From Orientallactaga sibirica (taxonomy: Eukaryota; Chordata; Mammalia; Rodentia; Dipodidae): DNA of 64,000 nucleotides. Below the pieces are notes generated by a model. That model was not told where the DNA came from, did no database searches, and worked only from the letters and a program-made list of their open reading frames with translations. Shown here piece after piece: positions 22,551 through 34,749 of this stretch (its first letter is position 1; every line of letters starts with the position of its first letter). The DNA is taken from the NCBI GenBank assembly GCA_036365145.1, contig JAEOAD010000015.1, forward strand, positions 6,317,501 to 6,381,500. The letters run 5' to 3'. The position numbers and the translations under genes are program-made.

Positions 22551-24387
22551 ATAACCTTTATCAGAAAGGATGGAGCTAGGAAAAGGAAAACTGCTCAGGA
22601 CTGGACTGAACACATTGTATCAAGCAACACACCCGACCCATGGCCTTGCTTGGACTGATGGGAATCAGGTAGTCCTGACTGATTTACAGCTTCAGAGTGG
22701 ACAGGCCAGGTTTGGGGACTCCAGAGTCATTGGACAATTTGAACATGTCTGTGGGCTTTCTTGGGCACCACCTGGCCCAGCTGACCTGCCCACTCTGCTT
22801 GCTATCCAGCACAAGAAGCATGTCACTGTGTGGCAATTGTGTCCCAGCACTGTGGAGTCAAGTACATTGTCTCAGACCTGTGAAATCATTGAATCACACC
22901 CTGTCCTTCCTCAGGGCTGTGTGTGGCACCCAAAACATTCTGTCCTGACTGTGTTGACTGCACAGAATGTCTCCATTTTTCCTAATGTTCACTGTGACAA
23001 CTCCCGAGTAAAAGTGGATAGTGACACCCAGGGCCGCATTCATTGTGCATGTTGGACCCAGGATGGCCAGAGGCTGGTGGTGGCAGTGGGCAACAGCCTT
23101 CATTCTTACATTTGGAACAGTGCTCAGAAGACACTTCACAGGTGCTACTTCTGTCCAGTATTGGATGTGGACAGCTGCATTCGCTCCATCACAGCTACTG
23201 TGGACTCACAAGTTGCTTTAACTACTGAGCTTCCCCTGGATAAGATTTGTAGCTTAAATACATCTGAAGCCGTTGATGTTGCACCTCATGGTGATGTTTC
23301 TGGTCAGCACACCCTTCCTGTAATGGGTGACATGCCCCCTGTGGATAAATGGGCAGCTGTTTCTGAAATGAGTTCTGGAAAAGCAATTTCACCTTCCTTT
23401 TCAGAGCCCCTGGATCTAACTCATATACGTTTCAACCAACCTAAGGATGAAGAGAATTTTCTTATTTGTCTAAGAAAACAGGATTACTTGACAGGTACTG
23501 GTCAGGATTCTTCTCATTTGGTCCTTGTAACCTTTAAAAAAGCGAGTACTGTGACCAGAAAAGTCGCTATTCCAGGCCTTCTGGTTCCTGATGTAATAGC
23601 ATTTAATCTTAGAGCACAGATAGTAGCAGTGGCTTCCAATACTTGTAATATAATTTTGATCTATTCTGTTATTCCATCTTCTATGCCAAACATCCAGCAA
23701 ATTCAGTTAGAGAGTAGTGAAAGACCAAAAGGCATATGTTTCTTGACAGACAAATTATTATTAATTTCAGTAGGAAAACAAAAATCGACTGAAACTGCAT
23801 TTCTTCCTTCTTCAGAATCTGATCAGTATAACATTCGCTTGATTGTTAGAGAAGTAATGTTGGGAGAAGAATCTTTGGTAACATGTAATAAAAACCAGAG
23901 TGCTTATTCTGCTTTTAACACTGAGTTAAATAAAGCAGAGAAAGAAAAGTTAATTGAAAGTCTTTCCCCAGGTTTTAGTTACCAAACCAGGGGGCTCTTG
24001 TTAACAGCTAATACCTGTATTCAGAGTGGACTGTCTGAAAGACCCCTTATTAAAGAAATCAAAAGTCCTTCATCCACTATCTCTGATGGTTCCATTGTCC
24101 TGGACACACTCCATAGACCCTCCTGGGTCTGGACGACATTGCCCAGACCCAGCAGAACACCAGACCACACTAGCACACCAGAACTTCCTAATTTGCCTCA
24201 AAGAGAGAACTTTAAAAAGGAAAAGGAAATTTACCAGCTATCTAAAGAAGTGGAAATTTTAACTAGGAATATCATTGAAATGAAGCAGTATCTTTTTGAA
24301 CTCCTGGATTTCACACATAATGAGAAGAAATCCTCTCCAGTCTACCCACTCTCTCGGGATCCTCCTTATGTTCACCTCATTTATCAG
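22551..24387 (+). CDS. WDCP: WDCP exon 2 (first coding exon; coding from 22570)
   Basis: The acceptor is atcatttcag (ending 22550). The first 19 bases are 5'UTR, then ATG at 22570 in the context AAAGGATGG (G at -3 and +4). It codes residues 1-606 and ends ...HLIYQ at CAG, with donor gtaact at 24388. The phase is 0. The open frame runs nine codons into the intron before a stop, which is read-through and not coding. Confidence 0.95.
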
Positions 24388-27208
24388 GTAACTTCCTTGT
24401 TGAGGAACTTCTGCTAATACATGAAAGTTGCATTCAGTGAGTACTGCCAAAAACATGAGGAAGAAGGGTCAATTAAATGTCATTGACCTGGGCATGTTAT
24501 AGTACAGGAAAGTTTTGTTGGATGTTAGGCTACCAACCAGATAAGCACATACACTAGGCTACACCATGTTTCATTCTGTTCTTGTATGAATTAATGATTG
24601 CACTTACTCCATTTATATTTAGGGGATACACACACACACACACACACACACATACATATATATATATAAATTTTTTTTTGAAGTAGGGTCTCTTTCTAGC
24701 CCAGGCTGTCCTGGAATTAACTATGTAGTCTCAGGGTGGCCTCAAACCCATGGTGATCCTCCTACCTCCACCTCCCAGGTGTTCAGATTAAAGGTGTGAA
24801 CCATCATGTCTGGCAATATTTTCTTTAAAAATATCTTATTAGCTAGGCGTGGTGGCACATGCCTTTAATCTGAACACCTTGGAGGCAGAGGTAGGAGGAT
24901 CACCATGGGTTTGAGGCCACCCTGAGACTACATAGTTAATTCCAGGACAGCCTGGGCTAGAAAGAGACCCTACCTCGAAAAACAAACAAACAAAATTATT
25001 GAAGCCAGGAATGGTGGCACACACCTTTGGTTCCAGCACTTGGGAGGTAGAGGAAGAAGGATTGCCATGAGTTTGAGGCCAGCCTGAGACTACATAGTGA
25101 ATTCCAGGTCAGCCTGGGCTAGAGTGAGACCCTACCTCGAAAACCCAAAAATAAATAATAAATAAAAATAAATAAATAAATAAGAATATGCATCTGGCAT
25201 ATATGGGTACTGGGGAATCAAACCTGTGTCCTTAGGCTTCACAGACAAGGACTTTAACCGCTAAGCCATCTCCAGCCCAAGGGAAATTTTTTTTTCTTAT
25301 TTAATGAGGCAGAGAGAGAGAAAAAATTGGCCTGCCAGGGACTTCAGCCACTGAAATTGAACTCCAGACGTGTGCCACCTGGTGTGCATGTGCAATCTTG
25401 CATCTCACTTACACGGGCAAGCGCCTTAACGCTAAGCCATCTCTCCAGCCCAGGAAAAATAATTTTTTTTTTTTTTTCCGAGGTAGGGTCTCACTCTAGC
25501 CCAGGCTGACCTGGAATTCACTATGTAATCTCAGGGTGGCCTCGAACTCTCGGCGATCCTCCTACCTCTGCCTCCCAAGTGCTGGGATTAAAGGCGTGCG
25601 CCACCACACCCGGCTCGGAAAAATAATTTTAATTGTGTTTATTGTGAAACCTTTTCCTTGTACACTGGGGATATTATTTAGTTTTATTTTTTTAATGTGC
25701 TCATGTAATTTTTTAAAAATTTTATTTGTTTGCAAGCAGAGAGAAGAAAGACAGATAGAAAGAATGGGTATACCAGGGCCTGCAGCTGCTGCAAATGAAC
25801 ATGGCACTTTGTGCATCTGGCTTTATGTGGATACTGGGGAATTGAACCTGGGTCATTATGCTTTGAAGGCAAATGCCTTAACCTATGAGCCATCCATCTC
25901 TCCAGCTCATATAAAATGTTTTGGTCTTTTTTATTTATTTACTTATTTTTATTTTTTTGAGGTAGGGTCTCACTCTGGCCCAGGCTGACCTGGAATTCAC
26001 TATGTACTCTCAGGGAGGCCTGAAACCCATGGTGATCCTCCTACCTCTACCTCCCGAGTGCTGGGATTAAAGGCATGCGCCACCATGCTTGGCTTCTGGC
26101 TCCATTTTTTATTATTTATTTTATTTGAAAGAGAGAGAGAGGCAGATAGGGATAGAATGGGCTGGCCAGGGCCTCTAGCCACTGCAAACAAACTCTAGAT
26201 GCATGTGCCACCTTGTGCATCTGGCTCACATGGGTCCTGGGGAATTGAAACTGGGTCCTTAGACTTCTTTTTTTACTTAACGATGCATGATCATGTACTT
26301 ACCAGCAACATATAGACTCTTCCTTTTACTCAGTCTTGCTAGTATGATCAGCATGAAATGTTATTCCCCCATTATTTTATTTTACTTACTTGTGTGTGTG
26401 TGTGGTAGGTTCTCACTCTAACCCAGGCTGACCTGGAATTGCCTTTGTAGTCTCAGGCTGGCCTCAAATTCACAGCAGTTCTACTACCTCTGTCTCCCAA
26501 GTGCTGGAATTAAAGGTGTGTACCACCATACCCAACTTTATTTCACTTTTTTTTGCTTTGTTTTGTTCATCAAGGTAGGGCCTTGCTCTAGCCCAGGCTG
26601 ACCTGGAATTCACTATGTATTCTCAGGGTGGCCTTGAACTCAGAGTGATTCTCCTACCTCTGCCTCCTGAGTGCTGGGATTAAAGGCGTGCACCACCACG
26701 CCCGGCTATGTTTTCATTTTTAAAATAACATTTTATTTTTGGGCTGGAGAGATGGCTTAGCGGTTAAGACACATGCCTGTGAAGCCTCAGGAGCCAGATT
26801 CAATTCTCCAGGTCCCACCGTAGCCAGATGCACATGGTGGCGCTTGTGTCTGGAGTTTGTTTGCAGTGGCTAGAGGCCCTGGCATGCACATTCTTTCTCT
26901 CTCTGTCTCTAATAAATAAATAATAAAATCTTTAAAAAATAAAAGCTGAGGGCTGGAGAGATGGTTTAGTGGTTAAGGCACCTGCTTCCTAAGCCTAAGA
27001 ACACTGGTTCCAATATCCAGCGGTTCTAATTTCCAGGTCCCATGTTTAGCCAGATGCAAAGTGACACAAGGGCGCAATGCCGCACTTGACCACAAGGAGG
27101 CACATGCATCTGGATTTCGTTTGCAGCAGCTGAGAGGCTGCTGGCATGCCCATCTCTATCTGTCTTCCTCTCCCTCTCTCTTTGTCTCTCTCTATCTCTC
27201 TCCAAAAA

Positions 27209-27267
<59 letters not shown>

Positions 27268-27408
27268 AAGCCGAGTGTAGTGGCACACGCCTTTAATCCC
27301 AGCCCTCTGGAAGCAGAGGTAGAGGATCACCGTGAGTTTGAGGTCACCCTGAGACTCCAGAGTGAATTACAGGTCAGCTTGGGCTAGAGTGAGACCCTAC
27401 CTCTAGAA

Positions 27409-27461
<53 letters not shown>

Positions 27462-30400
27462 TTGAGAGAAAGGTAGAGAGGAGAGAGAGAGAATGGGTGT
27501 GTGGGTATGCCAGGGCCTCTAGCCACTGCAAACGAACTCCAGACGCATGCACCACATTGTGCATCTGGCTTACATGGGTCCTGGGGAATTGAACCTGGGT
27601 CCTTTGGCTTTGCAGGCAAATGCCTTAACTGGTAAGCCATCTGTCCAGCCTGTTTCCTTTTCTTCCTTCCTTCCTTTCTTTTTCTTTCTTTCTTTCTTTT
27701 GCCAATTGATTATGAGTTCTCTATATTCATTTACTCCTATTCAATAATCAGCTCATGGACTGGAGAGATAGCTTAGGTATCTCAAGGAAGTGCCTTAACT
27801 GCTAAGTTATCTCTCTAGCCCATATAGTTCTTTTTTAATGACAAAAGTAAAAGCACTGCCATGAGTTCGAGGCCATCCTGTGACTACATAGTGAATGCCA
27901 GGTCAGCCTGGGCTAAAGCAAGACCCTCCCTCAAAAAAACAAAACAAAACAAAAAAAGTAAAAGCAGGGGCTGGAGAGATGGCTCAGCAGTTAAGACATT
28001 TGCCTACAAAGCTTTATAACCTGGGTTCGATTTCCCAGTGCCCATGTAAAGCAATATGCACAAAGTGGTGCATGCATCTGGAGATTTGGAATTCTTTTGC
28101 AGAGTCAAGAGGTCCTGATATGCCCATTCTCTTTTCCCTCTTTCAGAGTAGGATCTCACTCTTGCTCAGGCTAACCTGGAACTTACTCTGTTTTTGTTTT
28201 TCTAGGCTGGCCTTGAACTCACCATAATCCTCCTACCTCTGCCTACTGAGTACAGGATTAGAGGTGCCTCCATACCCAGCTTCCCTCTCTCCTTCACTCT
28301 CTTTCTCAAAAATAAGTCAGTGTGGGGCTGGAGAGATGGCTTAGCAGTTAAGCGCTGGTCTATGAAGCCTAAGGACCTCAATTTGAGGCTCAATTTTCCA
28401 GTGCCCACGTAAGCCAGATGCACAAGGAAGTGCATGCATCTGGAGTTATTTCGCAGTGGCCGGAGGCCCTGGTACACCCATTCTCTCCCTCTCCCTCTCT
28501 GCGCTCATTCTCTCCCTCTCTCTCTTTGCCCATTCTCTTCTTCTCTCTCTGCCTCCTTCTGTCTGTCACTCTCAAATAAATAAAAATAAATAAAATAAGT
28601 CAATGCTGTTAAGCACAATCTTTGACAAATAAAATGAAGTATAATTTCTCTTTCAAGTTGGTATTATGCTTTTTAGCATTCAGAAATGAATTCAGCTATC
28701 TCCAGACATGAAGTAGCCATGGCATTAATGTCCTCACAGTGGCTGTCACTGCTCACAAGACATGCACAGTATTCAGTTCATTAACATTTTGTCATGGATG
28801 ATGGAGGAGGACAAACTAAATGACATCAAAATAGAAGTGGGACTATTTGCAGCCGGGCGTGGTGGCGCACGCCTTTAATCCCAGCACTCGGGAGGCAGAG
28901 GTAGGAGGATCACCATGAGTTCGAGGCCACCCTGAGACTACATAGTGAATTCCAGGTCAGCCTGAGCTAGAGTGAGACCCTACCTCGAAAAACCAAAAAA
29001 AAAAAAATAGAAGTGGGACTATTTGAAAAGAAAGGGTTCAGTGGAAGGAGGATGGTGGGGGAGAAGGGACACAACAAAGTAAAAAAGATATGCTATGTAC
29101 GTGTATGAAAATTGTTAATGAAAATGTTAAAAATGAGTTCACGCCAAATATGGTGGTACATACCTGTAATCCTAGTATTCAGATGCTAAAGCAGAAGTAT
29201 TATATGACACCATCCTGGATACATTGTAAAACCATGACTCAAAAAACAAATGGGAGCTGGGAAGATGGCTCAGTGGCTAAAGATGCTTGCAAAGCTGGCC
29301 AGCCCAGGTTCCATTCTCCAGTATTCAGGTAAAGCCAGATGCATAGAGTGTCACATATGTCTGGAGCTCGTCTGCAGTGACAAGAGTCCCTAGTACTAAC
29401 ATTCTCTTTCTCAAATAAAGGGCTGGAGAGATGGCTTATCCATTAAAGGCACTTGCTTGCAAGGCCTGATAGCCCAGGTTTGATTCCCCAGTACCCTTAT
29501 GCACAGAGTGGCACATACATCTGGAGTTTGGTTGCAGTGGAAGGAGGCCCTGACATATCCATTCTCTCTCTATCTGCCTCTTGTACTTTCTCTCCATTTA
29601 AAAAAAAAAAAAAAAAAAAAAAAATGGGTATGGTGGCACATGCCTTTAATCCCAGCACTTGGAGGACAGAGGTAGGAGAGTGCCATGAGTTCAAGGCCAG
29701 ACTGGGACTACAGAGTGAGTTCTAGTTCAGCCTGGGCTTGAATAAGACCCTACCTTGAAAACAACCAAAAAAAAGTTGTGACAATTTTTCTTTTTGGTTT
29801 TTCTAGGTTCGATCTCACTGGCCCAGGCTGACCAGCAATTCACTATGTAGTTTCAGGGTGGCCTTGAACTCATGGCACTCTTCCTTACCTCTGTCCTCCA
29901 AGTGCTGGGATTAAAGGCATGTGCCACCATACCCAGCTTTTTTTTTTCTTCCTACTGCTGCCTCCCGAGTGCTAGTATTAAAGGTGTGCACCACCAGCTA
30001 GGCATGGTGGCTCACGCCTTTAATCCCAGCACTCGGGAGGCAGAGGTAGGAGGAGGATCACAAGTTCAAGGCCTCCCTGAGACTACACAGTGAATTCCAG
30101 GTCAGTCTGAGCTACAGTGAAACCTTACCTTTAAAAAAACAAAAAAAAAAAAAAAAAAAAAAAAGGTGTGCACCACCATGCCCGGTTTATAATAAATTTA
30201 TATATATATATGATTTTTTAAATTTTTATTGATTTATTTTTGTGTGTATATGTGTTTTGCAAACGAATGCCCATGTAGCTTTATATGAGTGACTGGTGAA
30301 TTGAATTGAAGCTGACAGTCTTAAAGGAAAGCACCTTTAACCACTGAACAATTTTTCCATTTCCTCTCTAGTAATTTTTGGGGAGGGTTGTTTGGGAGGG

Positions 30401-33400
30401 TCCCACACCAGCTCAGGCTGACCTGGTATTCACTGTGTAGTCTCAGACTGGCCTCAAACTTACAGCGATCATCCTATCTCTGCATTCCCAGTGCTGGGAT
30501 TAAAGGCATGCACTACCATGCCCACCATAATAAAAAATATATTTTTGGCCCGGTATGGTGGCACACGCCTTTAATCCTAGCATTCGGGAGGCAGAGGTAG
30601 GAGGAACACCATGAGTTCGAGGCCACCCTGAGACAACAGCAGATTCCAGGTCGCCTGAGCTAGAGTGAGACCCTACTTTGAAAAAAAAGCTGGGCTGGAG
30701 AGATGGCTTAGTGGTTAAGCCCTTGCCTGTGAAGCCTAAGGACCCCGGTTCGAGGCTTGATTCCCCAGTACCCACGTAAGCCATATGTACAAGGTGGTAC
30801 ATGCATCTGGAGTTCGTTTGCACTGGCTGGAGGCCCCAGTGCGCCCATTCTCTCTCTCTCTCTGCCTCTTTCTCTCTGTCCATCTGTAACTCTCAAATAA
30901 ATAAATAAAAATAAATAAATAAAGAAAAGAAAAAGCAAGCAAACAAAAAAATAAAAATATTTTTTTGTTTTTTTGAGGTAGGGTCTCACTCTAGCTCAGG
31001 CTGACTTGGAATTCACTATGTAGTCTTAGGCTGCCTCAAACTCACTGTGATTCCCCTATCTCTGCTTCCCGAATGCTGGGATTAAAAGTATGTGCCACCA
31101 CACCTGACTGCAATCATTTTTTAAAAAATATTTTATTTATTTATTTGATAGAAGCAGATGAGAGAAAGAGTGAGCACTCCAAAGCCTCTAGCCATTGCAA
31201 ATGAACTCTAGATGCATGTGCCACCATGTGTATCTGGCATATGTAGATACTAGGAAATCGAACCTGAGTCCTTAGGCTTTACAGGAAAATGCCTTAACTG
31301 CTAAACCATCTCTCTAGCCCCAACATTTTTTTTGTTTTGTTTTGTTTTTCCAAGGTAGGGTCTCACTCTAGCCCAGGCTGACCTGGAATTCACTATGTAG
31401 TCTCAGGGTGGCCTCGAACTCACAGCAATTCTCCTATCTCCACCTCCCAAGTGCTGGGATTAAATGTGTGCACACCATGCCTGCTATGTTTGGTAATTTT
31501 TAAAGAAAACCAGTTTTTAAATAATTTCCTTTGTACTTTTTCTCAGCTGGGTGAATTCTGACTACCACTTGCTTGACCCTCAGCTATCCCACCACTTAGG
31601 GCATTTTTGTCATTTTTCTCTCAATAAAACAAGCCTGAAAATTTTTGGCTACGTCTAAAATAGCCAGCAGTTTTTCTCACCATCAGGTCTTGCCTCTTAG
31701 GCTTCTGCTGTCCAGTGTCCTTTAGTGTTTTTTCAAGTCCTGGGACAAGTTCCTGGTATTAGACCTAATCCTGAGGAAGAAGGGAGTCAGTGAGGAGGTG
31801 TATCTTGTTCTCATGTTTGTATAAGAAGAGCTTTTTATTTACTGAGCTCTAGCTGGATGTGGTAGCTCATGCCTTTAATCTCAGCACTTGGGAGGAAGAG
31901 GTAGGAAGGAGATTGTTGTGAGTTCAAGGCCAGCCAGAGTGAATTCCATGTCAGTCTGGACTAGAGTGAGATCCTACCTCGAAAAACCAAAACAAACAAA
32001 CTGAATTCTATGCCAGGCTTGGTTGTACATACCTTTAATCCCAGCCCTTGGGAGGCAGAGATAGGAGGATTGCCATGAGTTCAAGGCCAGCCTGAGACTA
32101 CATAGTGAATTCCAGGTCAGCTTGGGCTAGTGAAACCCTACTGTGAAAAGCCAAAAAACAAAAAGAGGGCTGGAGATATGGCTTAGCAGTTAAGGCACTG
32201 GTCTGCAAAGCCAAAGGACCCAGGTTCTATACCCCAGGACCCATGTAAGCCAGATGCAAAAGGTGGCACATGTGTCTGAAGTTTGTTTGCAGTGGCTGGA
32301 AGCCCTGGTGTGCCCATTCTCTCCTTCTCTCTCAAGTAAATAAATAAATTAAAAAAAAAACTCTAGTTCATTGTGAGATTTTTATGTAGTCTCATGGTGG
32401 CCTCGATTCTCCTACCTCTGCCTCCCAAGTACTGGGATTAAAGGCGTGTGCCACCACACCCGCCCCCATTGTGAGGTTTTCTTATTCTTCTTTGAGACAA
32501 GATTCCCTCTGTAGCCCAAATTGGCCTTGAACTTGTGATCCTCCTGCTTCAGCTTCCCTAGTGTTGGGATTACAGACATGCACCATCAGGTCTGGCTCTA
32601 GGTGGGTGGCATGGACCTGTGAAGGACCAAAGACCAAGTAGTAATAGCCATATTGCTAATATTTCATTATACTGGAACAAACACAGATACATCAAGCAAT
32701 GATAATTCCGTTGCTTTGAAATCTATTTAAGAACTTTTGTTTTTTGTTTGAAGAAGCCTTGTTCTGTAGATCCTGCTGAAAAGAAAACAGTCCTCCTCTG
32801 TGATGGCAAACTACGGCTTAGTACAGTTCAGCAGACCTTTGGCCTCAATCTTGTTGAAATGCTGCATGGTAGGTTAAATTCCAAACCTCTTTCTTCTACT
32901 ACCTACTTTATAACTTCCACTGGGAATGAAAATGAGATTGTCCAACCATTCTGTGATTCACTAGATAGTTAACAAGTAGGAGTAATTACCTGATGTCAAT
33001 CCAACTCTGTTAGAGGTGTTCAACATAGAAGATATGGGTCCCTGCCTGAGGGAACTTACACACTAGCTGGAAAAAATAAAATGTACTTTTCATAAAATGA
33101 CTTTAATCCTAGCACTCAGGAGGCAGAAGTAGGAGGATCACCATGAGTTCAAAGCCAGCCTGGGACTACATAGTGAATTCCAGGTCAGCCTGGGCTAGAG
33201 CAAAACCCTATCTTGAAAAACCAAATAACAGCCTTTAATCCCAGCACTCGGGAGGCAGAGGTAGGAGGATCACCATGAGTTCAAGGCCACCCTGGTCTCA
33301 GACTACATAGTGAATTCCAGGTCAGCCTGGACCAGAGTGAGACCCTACTTCGAAAAAACAAAAAACCAAAAAAACAAAACAAAAATAAATAAATAAATAA

Positions 33401-33599
33401 CAGTAATAATAATTAGCCTAAAATGCTGGTTTATTTATTTTACTTCACAGATTCCAACTGGATCCTTCTTTCTGCTGATAGCCAAGGCTTCATCCCATTA
33501 ACTTTCACAGCTACCCAGGCAGTTGTGGTGAGAGATGGCAGCCTGACCAGCTCAGAGGACTCTAGGGACTCCTTCTCACAATCCTGTTCCTTCTCCTGA
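22570..33599 (+). CDS. WDCP: WDCP (C2orf44), WD repeat and coiled-coil containing protein; join of three coding exons
   Basis: The join is 22570-24387, 32754-32868 and 33451-33599: 2082 nt, 693 residues plus TGA. It starts [13 protein letters not shown] and is recognisable along its whole length as the vertebrate WDCP protein (human about 721 residues, from memory). Two WD-like segments lie in the N-terminal half (around residues 20-110 and 155-190, the second with [17 protein letters not shown]). A charged coiled coil spans about residues 545-585, preceded by a proline-rich stretch (PNLPQRE at 540-546). Human WDCP oligomerises and is reported as a binding partner and substrate of the Src-family kinase HCK; its cellular role is poorly defined. 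All junctions are GT-AG and in phase. The last exon is shortened by a frameshift relative to human (see findings). The gene is convergent with MFSD2B. Confidence 0.95.
24388..28620. repeat. WDCP intron 2, left part: SINE cluster and simple repeats
   Basis: 24420-24605 is plain; (AC)n/(AT)n 24628-24667; B1 minus 24668-24815; B1 plus 24842-24990 and 25005-25150; tRNA-SINE minus pieces 25185-25280 and 25300-25452; B1 minus 25465-25615; tRNA-SINE minus 25735-25905; B1 minus 25955-26095; tRNA-SINE minus 26110-26270; B1 minus 26400-26540 and 26560-26707; tRNA-SINE plus 26740-26935 and 26950-27265 (long variant, (AAAT)n tail); B1 plus 27268-27405; (TA)n 27413-27457; tRNA-SINE minus 27458-27650; B1 plus 27850-27960; tRNA-SINE plus 27968-28140; B1 minus 28145-28285; tRNA-SINE plus 28325-28600. 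Confidence 0.8.
27087..27105 (+). promoter_or_regulatory. Weaker CTCF-like motif inside a SINE
   Basis: TGACCACAAGGAGGCACAT has the same position within the long-variant SINE as the other sites; A replaces G/T at the K position, weakening the match. Confidence 0.35.
28620..29130 (+). mobile_element. L1 3' end with a B1 inserted
   Basis: The plus-strand text GGAGGATGGTGGGGGAGAAG and CATGTATGAAAATTGTTAATG-like sequence (29050-29125) resembles rodent L1 3' ends. A B1 at about 28852-29006 is bounded by copies of AAATAGAAGTGGGACTATTT (left about 28830, right about 29007). It lies in WDCP intron 2. Confidence 0.75.
29131..32753. repeat. WDCP intron 2, right part
   Basis: tRNA-SINE plus 29253-29420 and 29420-29620; B1 plus 29620-29775; B1 minus 29785-29940; B1 plus 29995-30165; B1 minus 30380-30530; B1 plus 30545-30690; tRNA-SINE plus 30692-30930; B1 minus 30960-31110; tRNA-SINE minus 31125-31320; B1 minus 31325-31490; B1 plus 31855-32000 and 32010-32165; tRNA-SINE plus 32167-32355; B1 minus fragments 32370-32600. 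Positions 31495-31850 and 32600-32753 look single-copy; an AATAAA at about 31623 has no obvious gene context. Confidence 0.75.
32754..32868 (+). CDS. WDCP: WDCP exon 3 (coding)
   Basis: The exon has 115 bases after the acceptor ...gtttgaag and before the donor gtaggt (32869). It encodes residues 607-644, including the conserved [18 protein letters not shown] and EMLH, then the first base of Asp645. The segment just after the splice ([12 protein letters not shown]) is less conserved than the rest. Confidence 0.94.
32869..33450. repeat. WDCP intron 3: two B1s
   Basis: About 230 bp of plain sequence is followed by B1-type pieces, plus strand, at 33100-33230 and 33232-33400. The exon 4 acceptor follows. 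Confidence 0.8.
33451..33599 (+). CDS. WDCP: WDCP exon 4, last coding exon, with early stop
   Basis: The acceptor is tacttcacag (ending 33450). It completes Asp645 and encodes the conserved [20 protein letters not shown] stretch and RDGSL, then ...SFSQSCSFS and TGA at 33597-33599. Beyond this stop the +1 frame resembles the remaining human C-terminus, so the stop is probably due to a small deletion near 33577. The retained protein includes every recognised domain. Confidence 0.93.
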
Positions 33600-33853
33600 A
33601 GCCTTTGGGGACCTTGCCACTAAGAGTTTATATACATCTGGCTGTTCTAGCCATTTCAGTGTGTGGCCTGATGGCAGTTTGCAGAGTGTTTGCTGCATAG
33701 CTTTCAGATGCACCTGTAACAAGCAAGGCTGTTCTGCCACATGGACTCTCACTGGTGAGGTTTGTACTGTCACTCAGGTGAGGCACTGCTGTGCTTGGCT
33801 CTGCCCTTTCCTCTGGGCTGAGTTGTGCTGCTGCTTATCAGAGCTCAGTCTTT

Positions 33854-34082
33854 TTTTGGGGGGGGAGAGACAGAGAGAGAGGGAGAGGAAGACAGAGCTG
33901 GGCGCGCCAGCAGTCTCAGCTGCTGTGAACGAAATCCAGATGTGTGCGCCCCCTTGTGGTCAAGTGCAGCATTGCACCCTTGCGTCACTTTGCATCTGGC
34001 TAAACGTGGGACCTGGAGATTGGAACCAGCGTTCTTAGGCTTAGCAGGCAGGCGCCTTAACTGCTAAGTCATCTCTCCAGCC
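33854..34082 (-). mobile_element. WDCP: tRNA-SINE (long variant) in the WDCP 3'UTR
   Basis: This is an antisense long-variant SINE flanked by exact copies of CAGAGCTCAGTCTTT (33839-33853 and 34083-34097). It contains a CTCF-like core GCGCCCCCTTGTGG (33946-33959, minus-strand motif). Confidence 0.92.
33944..33962 (-). promoter_or_regulatory. CTCF-like motif inside a SINE (WDCP 3'UTR)
   Basis: On the minus strand it reads TGACCACAAGGGGGCGCAC, the same core as the copy at 8323 with a better upstream flank (TGA, matching the TGR of the extended motif). Confidence 0.5.
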
Positions 34083-34749
34083 CAGAGCTCAGTCTTTGTT
34101 AGCTGCTGTGCAGAGGGTTTGTTTATGTATTTATGACTATGCTGTTTTGTCAAAGGACAGAATTCCTAAAACAGAACTGTACTGTGGTGCCATATGGTTT
34201 GTGTTATATGATTTCTTAATGGCTCTGCATCTATCTTAGAAGCCCACAAGGTACCATCGATAGGGGTGGGGACATTATTCAGTGTTTGAACACACTTTCT
34301 TAAAAGCCAATAAATGTGAGTTCAATCTTCCCCAGCATCCACTTAAAGCTGGTGCCAGACAAAAAGTGGCTCATGCATCTGTAATAACAAGTTCCCTAAG
34401 ACAATGGGAGGCAGAGCCATGAGAATCTGAAGCTTGGGCCAGCTTGCAATAAGAGACTGACTGACTCAAGGAGGGTGAACCAGCATCATACAGACCTCTT
34501 AGAAACAGACTCCATCTAACAAAGGAAGAAGCTTTTGACAAGAGGGACCTATAGGAAGATGAGCAACTGGATGTATCATTTGCATAAGGAGAGTAAAGAG
34601 GGAAGTGGGCAATGCTATAATCCTGCCCACCCCACCCCCCCATCCTGGAACCTGCTCAAATGTATTCCCAGCTCTGGGACTCTTCCCATTCTGTCAGGAG
34701 CTTTTGTTCATAATAAACCTGTTACCTTTGGTATTTTTAAACTTGTCTG

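Noticed and set aside
33661..34038. 125-codon open frame after the WDCP stop
   Set aside because: It is the +1 frame running through the 3'UTR into an antisense SINE. Its first part explains the frameshift; it is not a separate gene.
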